A stretch of 64,000 bases of DNA from Guillardia theta CCMP2712 (GCF_000315625.1 NW_005434668.1:246265-310264), one strand, 5' to 3'. Counted from the first letter of the stretch, positions 1 to 12,164 are shown. Translations and numbers: made by a program. The notes: a model not told the origin generated them from the sequence alone.

Positions 1-3000
1 CAGATGCTGCGGCTGAAGTGCGAGCGAGACGCGGCCTTGAAGCAGGCGGGACTGTCCGTGCAAGACCTGCAGGGGCTGCTGCCGGAGGTAACGGGAGGCG
101 AGCACATGGACATCGGAGTGGCGGATGAGACGGTGAAGGCGGAGCTGAAGAAGAGCCAGCAAGACAACGTGAGTGGCTGGGAGGAGGAGGAGGAGGAGGA
201 GAAATAATTGGGTTGCAGGTGAAGCTCCTGCTGAAGCTCGAGAAGGCCGAGAACGACATGCAGCACGCAGTGAAGGAGGTGAGAGGAACGGCTTGCGTCT
301 GCTGCTGTCTGACGTTCCGGCAGCTGGAGGCCAAGAAGGTTGAGATGGCTGAGGTAGAGTCTCACAGAGACAAGTTCCGCTTCCTCCTCGAGGAGCACAC
401 CGGGAAGCCCTTGGACGAGGCGGCAGAACATGGGCTGACGGTGGCAGCTGCTGCTGCGCGTGCTGCTGCGGTCCTGATCGCACTGCAGGTCCTGGAGGAG
501 AAGGAGGAGAGGATCAAGAAGCTGGAGGCTGAGCTGCTGGAAACGAGGAGCGAGGTGGAGCTGCTGCGAGCTCAGAACAAGAAGCTGGAGCAGGACGTTC
601 AGCGGGACCAGACGGTCTTCAGCGCCAAGATGAAGAAGATAGAAGCGCTGTCGAAGAAGAACAAGGCTCTGAAGCTGGAGAACCAGGGGCTGGCCCGTCT
701 CTCCATGTCCCCTGCTGTGCATGCGGCGTTCTCTCCCTCCCCCGCGCAGAAGACGCCGCACGAGGAGGCGCAGGCGGAGACTCGAGACTCGCCGAACCTG
801 ATGGGAGACTTCAGGAAGAAGCTCGACGACCTTCTGAAACAGCACGAGGACAAGAGGAGGGAGGAGGAGCTGCCGGAGGAGCTCTGCCTGGACTCGGACG
901 ATGAGGGAGACGATCTGCCACCGCTCGAGACGGAGAGCTCGGAGGCTGTGCTGGCAGAGGAGGAGGAGAGGCGGTGGAGGCAGGGCTTGCTGCAGAAGGA
1001 GGTGGAGCTGAGGGATTGGACGGCCACCATCGACAGCAAGGAGAAGCTGCTAGAGCAGCTGATGAAGGAGAAGGCGGAGAACGAGAAGCTGAAGCAGGCG
1101 TACGAGGTGAGGATGCAGGCGTACGCGGAGGCAGTGAAGAGCGCGGAGCACGAGGCGCATACGGCGCTGGAGAAGTTGGAGAAGCTGAAGACTCAGGACG
1201 AGTCGGAGAAGGTGCGGCTGATGAAGGAACACCAGATGAGGGTGAAGGAGCTGGAGGCGAAGGTCTCTAAGCTGCGGACCGAGGAGAAGGGATACTCCCG
1301 CTGGATGCAGCAGCGCGATCGGGATCAGCAGAGAATCAACTCGCTGCAGCAGGAGATTGAGAAGGGCAAGCAGAGCAAGGCGGAGCTCGTCAGAAAGATG
1401 AAGGAAGACGAAACGAGGTGCCTCCTCCTCCTCCTCCCTCCTCCCTCCTTCCTATCCTTCCCATCCTCCTGATGGCGTCTCCATCCCCTCCTCCTCCTGT
1501 CGAATGGCCCGCTTTCTCTCCTCCTGACCCTGTGGCAGGTACCGCGAGTGGCGCGAGAGGCACCACAAGGAAGTGCAGCAGCTGAAGAGGACGGCGCAGA
1601 AGGCGGAGTACACCATCAAGAAGCTGGAGCGGGAGAACGCGCACTTCAAGAGCGTCCTAAGGAGGAGGGAGGAGGAGCGGGCGGCGCAGCAGCGCAACAA
1701 CCGGGAGATCGCCCTTGCTCATGCGCGGGTGGCGAAGGCGGAGAAGATCAGCGCGCCCGTGGTCTCCTCCTCAGTGATGGTGTCGCAGGGAGAAGGAGGG
1801 CGGCAGGGGCTGCAGATCAGGACGAGGTCGCAGGTGCCGATGAGCGAGAAGGTGGACAGGTTCAAGATGAATCGCGCCAAGACGCGTCTGAAGAACATGC
1901 TGGAGGAGTACGGGCAGCGAGGCAAGCTGCAGGCCGAGCTGTCTCGGCTCAAGGCAGACAACAAGCAGCTGGGGGCTGAGGTGAGGGAGGTGGTGGCGAG
2001 CCGAGACAAGCTGCAGTTGGAGCTCGAGAGGAAGACCGTCAGCGCGGGGAAACGGGCGCAGCCGGTGGAAGCCTGGGGAGAGCAGCGGGAGAGCAAGGAC
2101 AGGACGTCGGAGATGTCGTCCTGCTCGTCGGCGGACGACCTGCAGGAGCAGATCGAGTTGCTCAACGAGGGGATCGAGGAGAAGAACACGAGGATTGACT
2201 ACAACAGGGAGAGGATCGCGCAGATAGACAGGAAGCTCAAGTCCCTTCCCGACTTCGAGTCCTCCTCCGGCCTCTGGGCAGACGACGATACTATGGAGGT
2301 GCCCGAGGCATACGCGCCCATCAAGGAGGCGAATGGAGCGGAGGCGAAGTTCCTGCTGCGCTTCCTGTTCAAGAAGGCCGCGCTGTTCCGTGAGTCGGAC
2401 CTCCGGCACAGAGCCCAGATCGAGCTGCAGCGCATCGCGATCGAAGAGCAGAACAGGGAGAAGGAGAAGGCGGTGGGAGCGCTGAGGAGAGCCCAGCTGC
2501 AGTTCGAGAACCGATGCGTCCAGCTGCAGTCCATGCACGAGGAGAAGTGCCTGCTGCTCTACTCCAAGGTGAACGAGGAGGGAGAGGGAGAGGGCGAGGA
2601 GGGAGGGAGGAAGGTCACCCCAGACAAGCTGCTGCCTCCGAGCACGCCGGGCGGGATGCAGGCGGAGAACTTGAGGGACATCATGAGGATGAGGAACGAG
2701 GAGCTGGCGCTGCTGAGGAACATGAACGAGAACCTGCGGGAGAAGAACGAAGACTACGCGAGGAAGCTCGAGCAGGTCGAGCGGGAGCTCTCCAAGGACA
2801 CCGTGATCAGCATGCCAACCGCCATCGACCAGCCGTCGGAGGCCGTGAAGGCTCTGTCGGAGAAGCTGACCAGCCTCAAGAAGGTGATTCAGAAGGCGAG
2901 GAAGGAGAGCGACGAGGGTCTGGGACAGGAGGAGGGAGCAGAGCTGGAGGTGCTGGAGGTGCTGGAGGTAGGAGGCATGCAGCTCAGCAAGCAGACGGTA

Positions 3001-3492
3001 AGAGATGTCCTGCCCGCCTTGCCTGAGTGCTCGAGCAGGTTGGAGAGCAGGAGGAGAAGGCGGAGGGGACGAACCCCAGCAGAGACTTTAAGATCAACGT
3101 GTTTGACAGGCTGACAGCCCAGCGCAACAAGGTGGGGCAGAGCAAGTACAAGAGGTTGGAGAGGATCAAAGTGAAGCTGCGGACGGCCCCGGCCTTCTTC
3201 GACTGGCTCGATGTCTGCAAGGAAAGGATCGAGAGCCTTCGGTTGAGAAGCCACGATGAGGCCGATAAGGAGAACCTCCTGCGCGCCAGGATCATGGTGA
3301 GGAGCAGGTGGGGGGAGCTGCCCAGCTGACGGCTGGCAGGGTCAACTCGACAAGCACGGCCAAGGAGGGGAGGAGGGCGAGCACGGGAGGGAAGCCTTCG
3401 GGACCCCCCGGGTTGACGTCTTCGACCGTCTGCAGGATCCTCGCTCCTACACGGGGATCTGCCGGAGGACCAACGTCAACGCGCTGCTGTGA
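1..3492 (+). CDS. Kinesin-4 family (KIF4/KIF21-like) tail, 5'-truncated
   Basis: Microtubule motor of the chromokinesin/KIF4 type; the motor domain lies upstream of the window. Spliced exons read 1-168, 219-278, 324-1417, 1539-2997, 3039-3296 and 3340-3492, all GT-AG, phases agree, giving about 1,060 residues. Nearly all is heptad-rich coiled coil. The kinesin-4 signature appears across the 1418-1538 intron: a basic stretch ending in TRYREW, then VQQLKR and SVLRRREEERAA, matching the family block around LRRKTEEAAAA. The last two exons carry two FDRL motifs (INVFDRL and VDVFDRLQDPRSYTG) like the C-terminal motif of p25-alpha/TPPP-type microtubule proteins. A further in-frame intron near 440-490 is possible, because that part is an odd alanine-rich insert. 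Identification rests on the tail block, so KIF4 versus KIF21 is not decided. Confidence 0.8.
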
Positions 3493-3721
3493 GACTTGGG
3501 ACGTCCTGCCCCTGTCGAGAGACTGACGAGTCGCAGGAGCTCCACCAACAAGCCCCCAGCTGACACCAAGCTCAGCTCTGCGATGAAAACTCCGAGACAA
3601 CCAAGATTCGAGACTCCCGTCCGCCCGCAGAGCTCTTCCTCATAAATACTAACTAGGTGATAATGACTTAAGCCGCATGCCAATGCACTAAGATGATACT
3701 CTCCTCCTTCCCCTGCTCCCA

Positions 3722-6700
3722 TCAGAGGCCGTAGATCCTTGCAAACCCCGGCAGACGATCTTTGAGAAGAGGCCGAAGAACTTCCAGCACACCCTCGGCT
3801 ACTGCCGGCTGCAGTGTTTGCATGAAGTTCTGCAGTTTGCGCACACAGCGATCATGTACAGCTCGCTGATATTGCTGTATGCTCGTCAGTCACACTGGCA
3901 ACTCCAGCTGAGCTTCACCTCGGAGGTGCCGAAGAACACGTCTGCTCCTGCTGGCTTCTCCACGCAGTTGGCAACATGATGATGAGCGTCCTGGTCCCGA
4001 GGGATCACGACCAGACAGACCGCATGCGGCTCTCACCGCTCCGCAGTCCAACCCGCACCACGCGCATATCGCAACACCACACCTGAGGCATCTGCAGGAG
4101 GTATGAGAACCGTAACCTGATACCCGGACGGTCACCGGAGAGCAAAGCATCCCTCGAAGTCATAGTAGACTTGCCGGCAGGAGGGGTTCGGGCACCTGTA
4201 GCCTCAGTCAGCCTCTCCTGCTCCTCCCCGACGAGCTCAGGCACCTGGTCTGTAAGATGTCCTCCTCGATGTGAGTCCTTGCAGCCAGGACATGCCTCTG
4301 CTTCTCCTCCATCAGCAGCAGCCTCTTCAGCTCTGCCTCCATCTGCTTCTGCATCTCTTCTTCGATCTCCAACCTCCTCTGCGACTCCAGCAGATCCAGC
4401 CGAGCGGAGAGGTACCTGAGGACGAGGGTGAGAGTTGGGCCCTCTCCTCCTCCATCCCTCCGGGAGGATATGCAGCGCGTGCCTTTCGAAGGTCTTGTGC
4501 GAAAGTCGGGCGGCAAGGGCCCCATCGGTGAAAGCAGCACTCTTACACGACATCGGATAGCAGGGGCAGAATATCTTCAACGAGCGTCAGGGGATGTGAG
4601 AGTTCTTGGAAGAGACAACGACCTTGCCCTCCCTCGCCTCCCGCTGGCGCAGCTCTGATGCACCCATCTCCTGCACATACGATGCCAGACACCATCTGCA
4701 AGACCTCACTTCGTCTCGGTCGACTCGAAGCCCCTCAGCTCACCTGCAAGTGAAGTGTCCTTCCTGACATTCAATGCCGACCTCTAAGGAGAGGTTGCGA
4801 TCTACACATTGATCGCTCGCTCCGATACAACACGCGTGGGTCTGCACGCACAGCATCACTCAGTTGGTCAGCTCATTGTCAAGCTCGTTCTGGAGACCTT
4901 CTCCTGGCATTTTGAGGTCACGGACAGAAAGAAGGGATGCTTGAGCGCGTCCTTGGCTGACAGTCTCTCTCTCACAACCGCGGTTCTCAGACCGCTGATC
5001 AGATCTTGCAGACACTGAAGGTCGGAGTGACTGTCGCAATCGAACTGGTTCATCTCCTCATGGGAGATGACTTCATCTGCCTTCAGCTCGCTCGGCTCTT
5101 CCTTGTGCTCGTCCACCTCACTCGGCTGTTCAAGGCAAGCATTGAGAACGACCTGGCAGCAATCGATCAGCAGGAGGCGATCGATTTGAAGGGTTCGTGA
5201 CCTCAAGCGCTATCGTTTGTCCATACGCGTACATGTCGGTTGCCTTGGACGAGCCCGTCTCAAACAGTTCCGGTGCTTCAAAACCTGAAGCGAAATCAAC
5301 TTGGGCGTCACTGCTTCGGCAATCAGTCTGCCTTGAGTGAATCCGACATATGTGGAAATCCTCTTGGCATATTGGACCGAAACTCTTGCGTTACAATCGA
5401 CAGAGATGTCAAAGTCTGCGAGTCTCTGAAGAGATTTCAGTTGTCCCAATAAGAATGGTCCGAGAGAACAAACTCACTGCTCTTTCTTCTGCTCCGATCA
5501 AGATGTTCGCGGGTTTCACGTCGCAGTGAACCACATTATTGTCATGGAGGTGCTCCAACGCCATCAACACGTCAAGCAAAGCACGACGAACACTCAAATA
5601 TCTACGTTGTGATGGACAGCAACGTAAACTACAGCAAAGTACAATGTAAATCGGATACTCACCTAGGGTCATGATGTCGAATCCAAGCATCCAGAGGGCC
5701 AAAGTGATAGAAAGGCATCTGGATGAAGATCGAGTGACGAGTGGGTTCAGATTCTTCGAAGACGGATATGATCTCAGCAATGGCTGGGTGTCTGCAACGA
5801 CATCGCGTCGTCAGGAACAGTTCCCTTGCTACAGACTTACCTCAGTCTTCGTAAGAGCGCCGCTTCACGCATGCATGTTCTCAGAGACCCTTCATCATGA
5901 AGCATGAATTCCTTTATCGCGTACATCTTCCCATCCTGGAATTCGAACTCAACCTCAAGCAACAGCAGAGCTTCTACTCACCTCAAGGACCTGATACACG
6001 CGATGCCTTGACTCCGTCTCAATGATGGAGCAACTCTCAAAGTACGAGAGAGACTTTGATGGTTGCCACACTGGCATCAGCTCCTTTGGTAGGCCGGCTC
6101 TGAGATGACGAACAACCTCTGGAAAGTCATCTGAAAACAACTTTCAAAACCCCGTCGATGAGCAATCACGATTACAGGAAGATTTCGTCAATTCTTCAAT
6201 GGCATTTTCGACGGCTCTTGCGGCATCATGTGCTAAACGTCTCTTTGAAGCGACATCGGCTCGGAGCTCATCTAGGTCCAGACCTCGTCTCATCGCTCGT
6301 TTTCCTTTAGTTTTGAGAATCGCTTCCTCCAACTCTTCGTTTGCAATCTTTAAATGTACGTCATGGAGCTGTTTCAATCGCATGATACATACTTCGTATT
6401 GCTCCTGCACGTCTCTGATCTTGACGATCGCGTCTTGCTTCCTTTTGACAACAGATCCGTCTGGATCTGCCACTGATTGATGCAGTTTCAGCTCCTGCAT
6501 AAATGAAGAGCATGCTGAATATATCAGATTCAGAATTTCCTGTGATATGATATCAATGACAGATCAAAGAGGACGAGGACCATTACCAGCTTGGCGTTTA
6601 AAATCCCATGAAGAAAATCTCCAGCTGAAAACAAAATAGTAGAAGGAAATATGGATATAAGGTCTTTTCGCAACACACTACGTTCGTCATCAATCAAGGT

Positions 6701-9183
6701 TCCTGCTCTCTCCAACGCCATTTGTATTGCTCCATCTGCACTCCTTGAGGACTCATGCCCGGGCAAGCTTGAATTCAATTCGAGATTCTCCATAAAAGAA
6801 GTGGCACTGCATTGCGAAGAGGACGATGTGTGTTCCTTGTTTGAAAGCCTAGTGCTCACATTGTTTAGTTCAGACGTTGCTTCATCTGTCAGTTCATTTG
6901 TTGAGTCATTGTCGCTTTGACTGCAGTTCGTCACGATACAAGGTTCACTGCAACTCGTCAAGTCATTGTCACAATCTCCGCTCTTCATATTTTCAGACTT
7001 GTCGTCTTCATTTGATCCAGGTTTTCCATTGCAGTCACAGTTTGTAGCCTTGGGAAAAAGCAAATTGTTGCTGGGCTCATAAGGGAGCAACGTGGATAAT
7101 GCTTGGGTACTTTGAGATTCCTCATTCAGGCTCATCAAAGCAATAGCATTCTGCGCTATTGTAGTTTCCAGCATCTGAATTGCTTCATCCGTATTTCCTG
7201 CAATTTGGTCCAACGCACACACCTGATTCAAAGAATGTCACATACTCAACTTGAATGAGATTTCCTGTATACCTTGCACCATTCCTCGTAAGCTTCAATT
7301 GCCTCAATCGCTATGCGATTCGAAAAACTAATCTCATGATTGGATTTCTCTCCCATACCACTCAACATCACCCCTAGGGTTTTATCATGTCATCAAATCT
7401 GTACAACTTTCTTCCAATCACCTGCTTCCATCCAGGCAGCTCGCACCGCAGAATAATGGTCCATTCCATCTCGGGCCTGCATCATTGCCTGTTTTCCAAT
7501 TTCAATTAAGCTTCAACAGATTTCAGTGTACGAGTGTACTTTGACAAGGTGAAATCTTCGTGTATCTGCCCGAACTATACGGCGCCTGATGACATCAGCT
7601 ACTATACTAACATCGGTTTGTGCCTCCACTTGATCAGGTTCATCTTCTTCATTCTCAATCAGTCTCAGAAGCTTTTGAATGGCCTCATTCAAAACCTTTC
7701 AGCACAAGAATCACCAAACTCATCTCCCTTCAACTTAGAATATGCATCACCTCGCAAAGACGAATGCGACCATTGTCTCTCTCGTTCACAACAGACTCCA
7801 ACTCCAGGTGAGCTGCTTTGCTCTCGGTCAAACTTGCAATTGATCTTGTCCTCTTCTGAAGCTCGTTGAAACGATGTCTTTCTTGGGTAACAAATTGCTT
7901 GATCTCGTCTATAGAAGTTGACATGTGATCATCGAGGAAACTATGCTGAAAATCTGATCTATCCAACAAAATGCTCTCGCCCCTCAAGCATTCAACCAGA
8001 TCAAGAAACCCAGATGTGTAACATAGCTGTCTTCGTTGGAGATTGCTCGAGCGCTCATTCCTGACTGAGTGATATGATGCCCGGAACTGCTGTATAGCGG
8101 CAACAAGATTACTAGCTTGTGCACTTGCTGTACCTTCAACTTGAATAGATTTGTCCGAAGACTGCAAGAAACTTCATTCCTTTTTCGCATATCTGAGTAT
8201 CGTTACCTGCAAACACGAGCGGACAGATCTCCAAGGCTTGATATCCCATCCATCCGCGAGAGAGAGCCTTTTCAACGGGCCATTCCCAGCATACCATACT
8301 TGCAGCAGCTCCTAAGCATTTTTGTATGAGGATTCATACGAGTAGCAAGCAAAAGGCACCTCTCGCAAAGCAAGAGCACGTTCGTGTCCATCCACGTTCG
8401 AAGGTCGAAGAAAGGAGTACATTGGTGACTCGAGGTCAAAGGCAATATCCAATGAGTCAAGTAATTGAAGTGAGCCGTGCTGCATCGAGGCAAGCACCAA
8501 TTTGACTGCGCTAAGAAGCACTGTTCGAAAGAAAGGAGTTTGATCGGCTTTTCAATGCTTAGTCGGCTTTGTAGTTTCAGGTGCATCGAGAATACCTGCA
8601 TTTTGTTGCCTTCTGTTTTCGCCACACCAGTCTATAGTATGAGCTTAGTTGTGCTGGCAGAGAAAATCTTTTGCAGACCATCCCATGCAGACGAAGCTCC
8701 CAAAATGGCTGTTGAGCCTTTGCCGCAAAAGACAAGCAAGGCCATCTGAACATGCCGCAGGGCAAAATCCCTAAGACGTAAATCAAATCATTTTGGAATA
8801 ATAAATAATAAGAGGCTTCGATTCTTCGAAAACCTGGATTTCTTGGACTGTATGTTGTTCACTGCAGCCTCGAAGGCGATTGCATAATCGGAAAAGTTCA
8901 CGATCTGGCCGGCCTGCGCGACCTGGACCATGATATCATGGGTATGGTATAGTGCATACGTGTTCAATATCATGAGATAGATGACCTTGAGGAAAGCGGC
9001 TTCCATGGCTTCACCACCGTAATCCACCATGAAACCTACGTAAAACGTATTACTCAAAATTTTCTCAAACACTTTACTGGTGTTCTTACTGACCGTTTGC
9101 CCTTGTAATTTCACACCAACAATGCAACGGATGATGAAAAGAAGTAGCACATGATCTTTTCTATCTGTTCTCAACAATCTCAA
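3722..9183 (-). CDS. Helical-region/protein kinase/RING-IBR-like fusion protein
   Basis: Many-exon gene; the 3' half is firmly phased from 6494 to 3722: 6176-6494, 5982-6130, 5841-5953, 5663-5791, 5478-5601, 5332-5425, 5202-5284, 4898-5152, 4744-4781, 4623-4695, 4483-4574, 4245-4415, 4136-4195, 4037-4091, 3919-3990 and 3722-3874, about 660 residues. The upstream half (6590-9183) is helical, with coiled coil and possibly armadillo-like segments. The kinase has MYAIKEF (ATP lysine), REAALLRRL (helix C), VVHCDVKPAN in place of HRD, DFD in place of DFG, FEAPELF (APE), DMYAYG and a terminal ALKHPFF. No glycine-rich loop is visible. The C-terminal zinc region has ECQEGHFTC, CPCYPMSC, a helix, RCPNPSC, CLRCG, CAWC and DAHHHVANC, in the order of RING-IBR modules. 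It could act as a kinase coupled to ubiquitin transfer, or as a pseudokinase scaffold. The start codon is unresolved (9183 or further upstream). Confidence 0.72.
4416..4482 (-). other. GC-AG intron in the RING/IBR-like region
   Basis: The exon ends in GAAAG, the intron begins GCACGC and ends CCTCAG, 67 nt. Joining gives FERYLSARLDLLES, a natural helix after the first zinc cluster. The stretch contains no suitable GT donor, so a second non-canonical GC donor is the simplest model. Confidence 0.6.
5285..5331 (-). other. GC-AG intron in the kinase activation loop
   Basis: The exon ends CAAG and the intron begins GCAGAC and ends TTCAG. Splicing here restores the frame and gives the continuous kinase APE region TQGFEAPELF. 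No GT donor nearby yields a kinase reading. Length is 47 nt. Confidence 0.65.
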
Positions 9184-9339
9184 TGTTTCAAGTTGCGGCA
9201 GCGATCGGATACCAAAACATTTTTCTTGTTATCAGTCGACCCGACAAACCGAGCCTTCAAAATCTATCCTACTAGATGGACCAAACGCAATCTTGTTGTT
9301 TCAAATTTTGTAATAACACTTGAGAACATGAAATAATAT

Positions 9340-10115
9340 TTCGAGTCTGAATTCCATGTTCTGTAGTTTTGAAAACTTCCATCAGTATTTCAAAGAAAAA
9401 TAATATGCTAGGTGACAATTTCAGTGACCCCCTGAACCGCGAGAGACACCGTGACTGACCGTACTCTCGTACTGATTTTTAACTTAACTTTGAGTAAACG
9501 GACTCGGGTCCGCGGCTGCCACCGGCGTAGTGTGTGAGTCATGCACACCCGGCGTGTGGCACTGGCAACAGTGGCCAAACGGCGTCTTGACTAGCCGCGC
9601 GCCTACTACCGTAGCCGGGCAGTCCGGGACGCTGATCAGCGGCCATACTGGCGGTAGCGACCTGTGCCAGTGCCTTCAGCGGCCGCACCACGCAGCTCCC
9701 GAGTACGGTCACGAGCTGAGCTAGCCGCGCCAGAGTACCGTACCGGGTCCGGGCTGGGGACTCGGGAGCCTGGGCCGTGTGGCCGGGCCTGCCGGACTCG
9801 GAGAGCCTCGGAGTCACCGTGGCACCGTCACGGTGGGTTGGACAACTGTTCATTAGAAAGTTTCAAAGCCGCTCAGTGATCCGGGACTCGATGCGGCAGT
9901 GTGCCATGATGATCAGCGGACCGGGCCGCCGGACAGGCTCGGAGGCCGCCGGGAGGCCTGAGGGCCGGGCGGCGGTGCACTGGGCCTGGGGGGCCCGGAG
10001 TCCGAGCCTGCCGGGCCGCGGTCATAATAGATTTGGGCAGGAAATAGTGTGATAGCAGAAGAGGTGCTGTCTTCCAGACGTGGGGGCGCAAGTGGGGGAA
10101 TTTTTCAGGGCAAAC
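9340..10115. promoter_or_regulatory. GC-rich intergenic island between divergent genes
   Basis: No gene is seen here. From about 9480 to 10040 the DNA becomes very GC- and CpG-rich, with recurring words such as CCGGGC, GACTCGG and GTCCGGGAC, then drops back to ordinary composition just before the start codon at 10116. It lies between the 5' end of the kinase gene and the 5' end of the next gene, so a bidirectional promoter is likely. The left edge carries TTAACTTAACTTTGAGTAAA, found inverted at the edge of another island near 28110. Confidence 0.5.
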
Positions 10116-10547
10116 ATGGCTGAAAGTTACGAAGAGGGTTGGCGGCCCATGTTCTTGCCGCTCACATGGTGGCTGCCGCCTACTTGGAGGTTCGAGATCA
10201 CTGTTGCACCAAAGGGAGGAGAAGAAAACAAAAATGATGCCATGAGATATTCTCTGTCGTTCGGCTACTGCCTGTCAATGGGTATGATGCGCAAGTCACT
10301 CCTAATCGCAAACATCAAGGAGGGTTCGATGGAAAGGGGGTTCTCGAATTGGAAAGAAAATCTCATGCAGTTTGGAGGATGGGGTGTCAGATATGGTCAT
10401 GGGATATGGAACTATAATGCGAAAAATGGAGACTGGTTCGAATTTGAGGAGGCCGATACTGGGAGGAGGTATAGGTTTGCTTGCAAGCATGCAGACGATT
10501 TCGAGAACTTTATGAGGAAGAAATTTCCGAATGTTTTTAGAAAGTAG
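10116..10547 (+). CDS. Small PH-like hypothetical protein, intronless
   Basis: An uninterrupted frame gives 143 residues. I chose the ATG at 10116 (MAESYEEGW) because the 12 codons upstream run into the GC-rich island. The protein has a Trp/Pro-rich N-terminus (WWLPPTWRFEI), then alternating beta-type strands, GGWGVRYG, WNYNAKNGDWFEF, RRYRFAC and a final helix DDFENFMRKKF. The order of a GWG-R-YG strand, an aromatic strand, a strand and a terminal helix recalls small bacterial PH-like domain proteins; this is inference from pattern only. There is no signal peptide or membrane segment. It converges with the 2-oxoglutarate oxygenase gene, 239 bases apart. The lack of introns stands out among intron-dense neighbours. 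Confidence 0.6.
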   Translation: MAESYEEGWRPMFLPLTWWLPPTWRFEITVAPKGGEENKNDAMRYSLSFGYCLSMGMMRKSLLIANIKEGSMERGFSNWKENLMQFGGWGVRYGHGIWNYNAKNGDWFEFEEADTGRRYRFACKHADDFENFMRKKFPNVFRK

Positions 10548-10786
10548 TATGCAATATCCTTGAGGGACGTGTATGGGTGTTTTCCTTGTCTGAACAGAGA
10601 TTGTCTATTCCTTTCTTTCTGTGCATCATCATGATGATGATGGGAGTATGTGTGTGAGCATACAGCTTTGTTTAGGGTTAAGGTGTGCTTTTGTTGTAAA
10701 TCAACAGATAAGATTTTGATAGAACGTGTATCAATATGATAGAGATGAATAGGAGTGTATGGACTGAATGTTTGAAAAGAATTGTC

Positions 10787-12164
10787 CTACCTTTGAACCT
10801 GCATCCATTTCTTAAGAATAAATTCACCAAACGATTTGGTATTGGCTGTAAATCACATGGTCACAAACGACTGACGAACTGTAATCGATCGATACCTGAT
10901 TCATCATCGCCTGTTGCACGTTCTTCAACGTTCTGATTTTTCAGCAAAGAATACTTCTCGACGTCCTTCTCATCTAACGATGGAACAGTGGCATTGAATG
11001 CTAGTCGAAAGCAAGAATATCAAATTTGACAAATGACACATCAAATCATACCAGTGTAGTAAAAGAATACAAAGGAATATCTCTCGCGGTCATTGATTTT
11101 CACGCGATGAAGTGGAGATTTGAACCTGGGAAATCTCAGTCTGAACAAACTGAACTAGGGTCGCTTAAGTCGTTCATACCGCGACTTTGTCATCAAGGAA
11201 ACATAATCTCCGATATTCACAAGGAGATGACCAGGAATCGGCGGAACATCAGACCACTTCTTCGTCTTGCTATCGAACAGTTGGAGTGAAGTTACTGTTG
11301 GATCCTGTAGGACAGATAAAAACTTTTGTTTCATGAACAGTTTCATGTACGGACCTGTAAAATGATTGTCAACCAGCCCCAGTCAGTATGTGGACTGCTG
11401 CCAATCAGTTCCTGAGGCAATCGGCTATCCTTTACGCTCGCAGAAGCCGACAACAAAGGAAGGTAATGGAACATCCGCATGAGGGAGATCGTGTCTCCGC
11501 CCTTACAGAGATCTGAAAACGAATCCGCCTCGAGGCCCAGAGCTATAGCCATCGCATCTGTGAGTTGTTCAGATATCTGGACCTTCTTGGTAAATATGTT
11601 TTGCAACGGCTGCCTCCAATCATAGCCAAAACCAGGAAGATCCGGCCAAATGTTGGGTCCTTGCAAGGGGTTTTCCGGTTTAAGATCAGGATCCCACTCA
11701 TACCCATAAGAAAATGCTTCTTTTGCTTCAAAGAGGGTAGGAGATCCACTCTCTTCACCCACTGAGAAGTACCCCCGTGTGAATCCACCTGCCTTCTTAC
11801 AGGGCAGAGCATTCTTCGTTTCTGCGGGTAATTCAAAGAAATGCCTCGAAGATTCGAAGGCTTTTTGCATTTCCTCTGGAGAGATCCCATGACCAGTCAG
11901 GTAAAACATTCCAGTAGACTCGCATGCATCTCTCAGCTTAAGAGCAAACGACGTCTTGTCTTCTCGACTCCCTTCCTTGAATTCGGCAAGATTCAAAGTT
12001 GGAAGGGATGGGTGGATAGCTTTCCACCTGGAGCATGGAGGCAGAGATCTCTTTTGTGATGGGCAAGGAGGCGGGGAACTGATCAGCCATGCTGGACCCA
12101 CTTGTCTCGTCACGCGCGGTATCGTCGCCCAGCATGTCTGCGCTGTAGCTATGGCTGCTATCAT
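10787..12164 (-). CDS. 2-oxoglutarate/Fe(II)-dependent oxygenase, isopenicillin-N-synthase type
   Basis: Exons 11355-12164, 11180-11304, 11052-11125, 10896-11000 and 10787-10845 join in phase to 390 residues. The N-terminal DIOX_N region reads LPTLNLAEF and GMFYLTGHGIS. The jelly-roll core has HTDWGWLTI (first His and Asp iron ligands), PHL-type VPPIPGHLLVNIGD, then FKSPLHRV (second His ligand) and RYSF (2-oxoglutarate-binding Arg-x-Ser). The C-terminus ends SFGEFILKKW as in family members. The 5' leader from 12164 (MIAAIATAQT and following, rich in Ser, Arg and Pro) could be an organelle transit peptide; a start further upstream would enter the GC-rich island. The substrate cannot be told from sequence. 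It lies head-to-tail behind the Rieske oxygenase gene. Confidence 0.85.

Noticed and set aside
1771-2538. Long antisense open frame (255 codons) opposite the kinesin tail
   Set aside because: It is Leu/Arg-rich, arises from GC-rich coiled-coil codons on the other strand, and has no motif or splice support.
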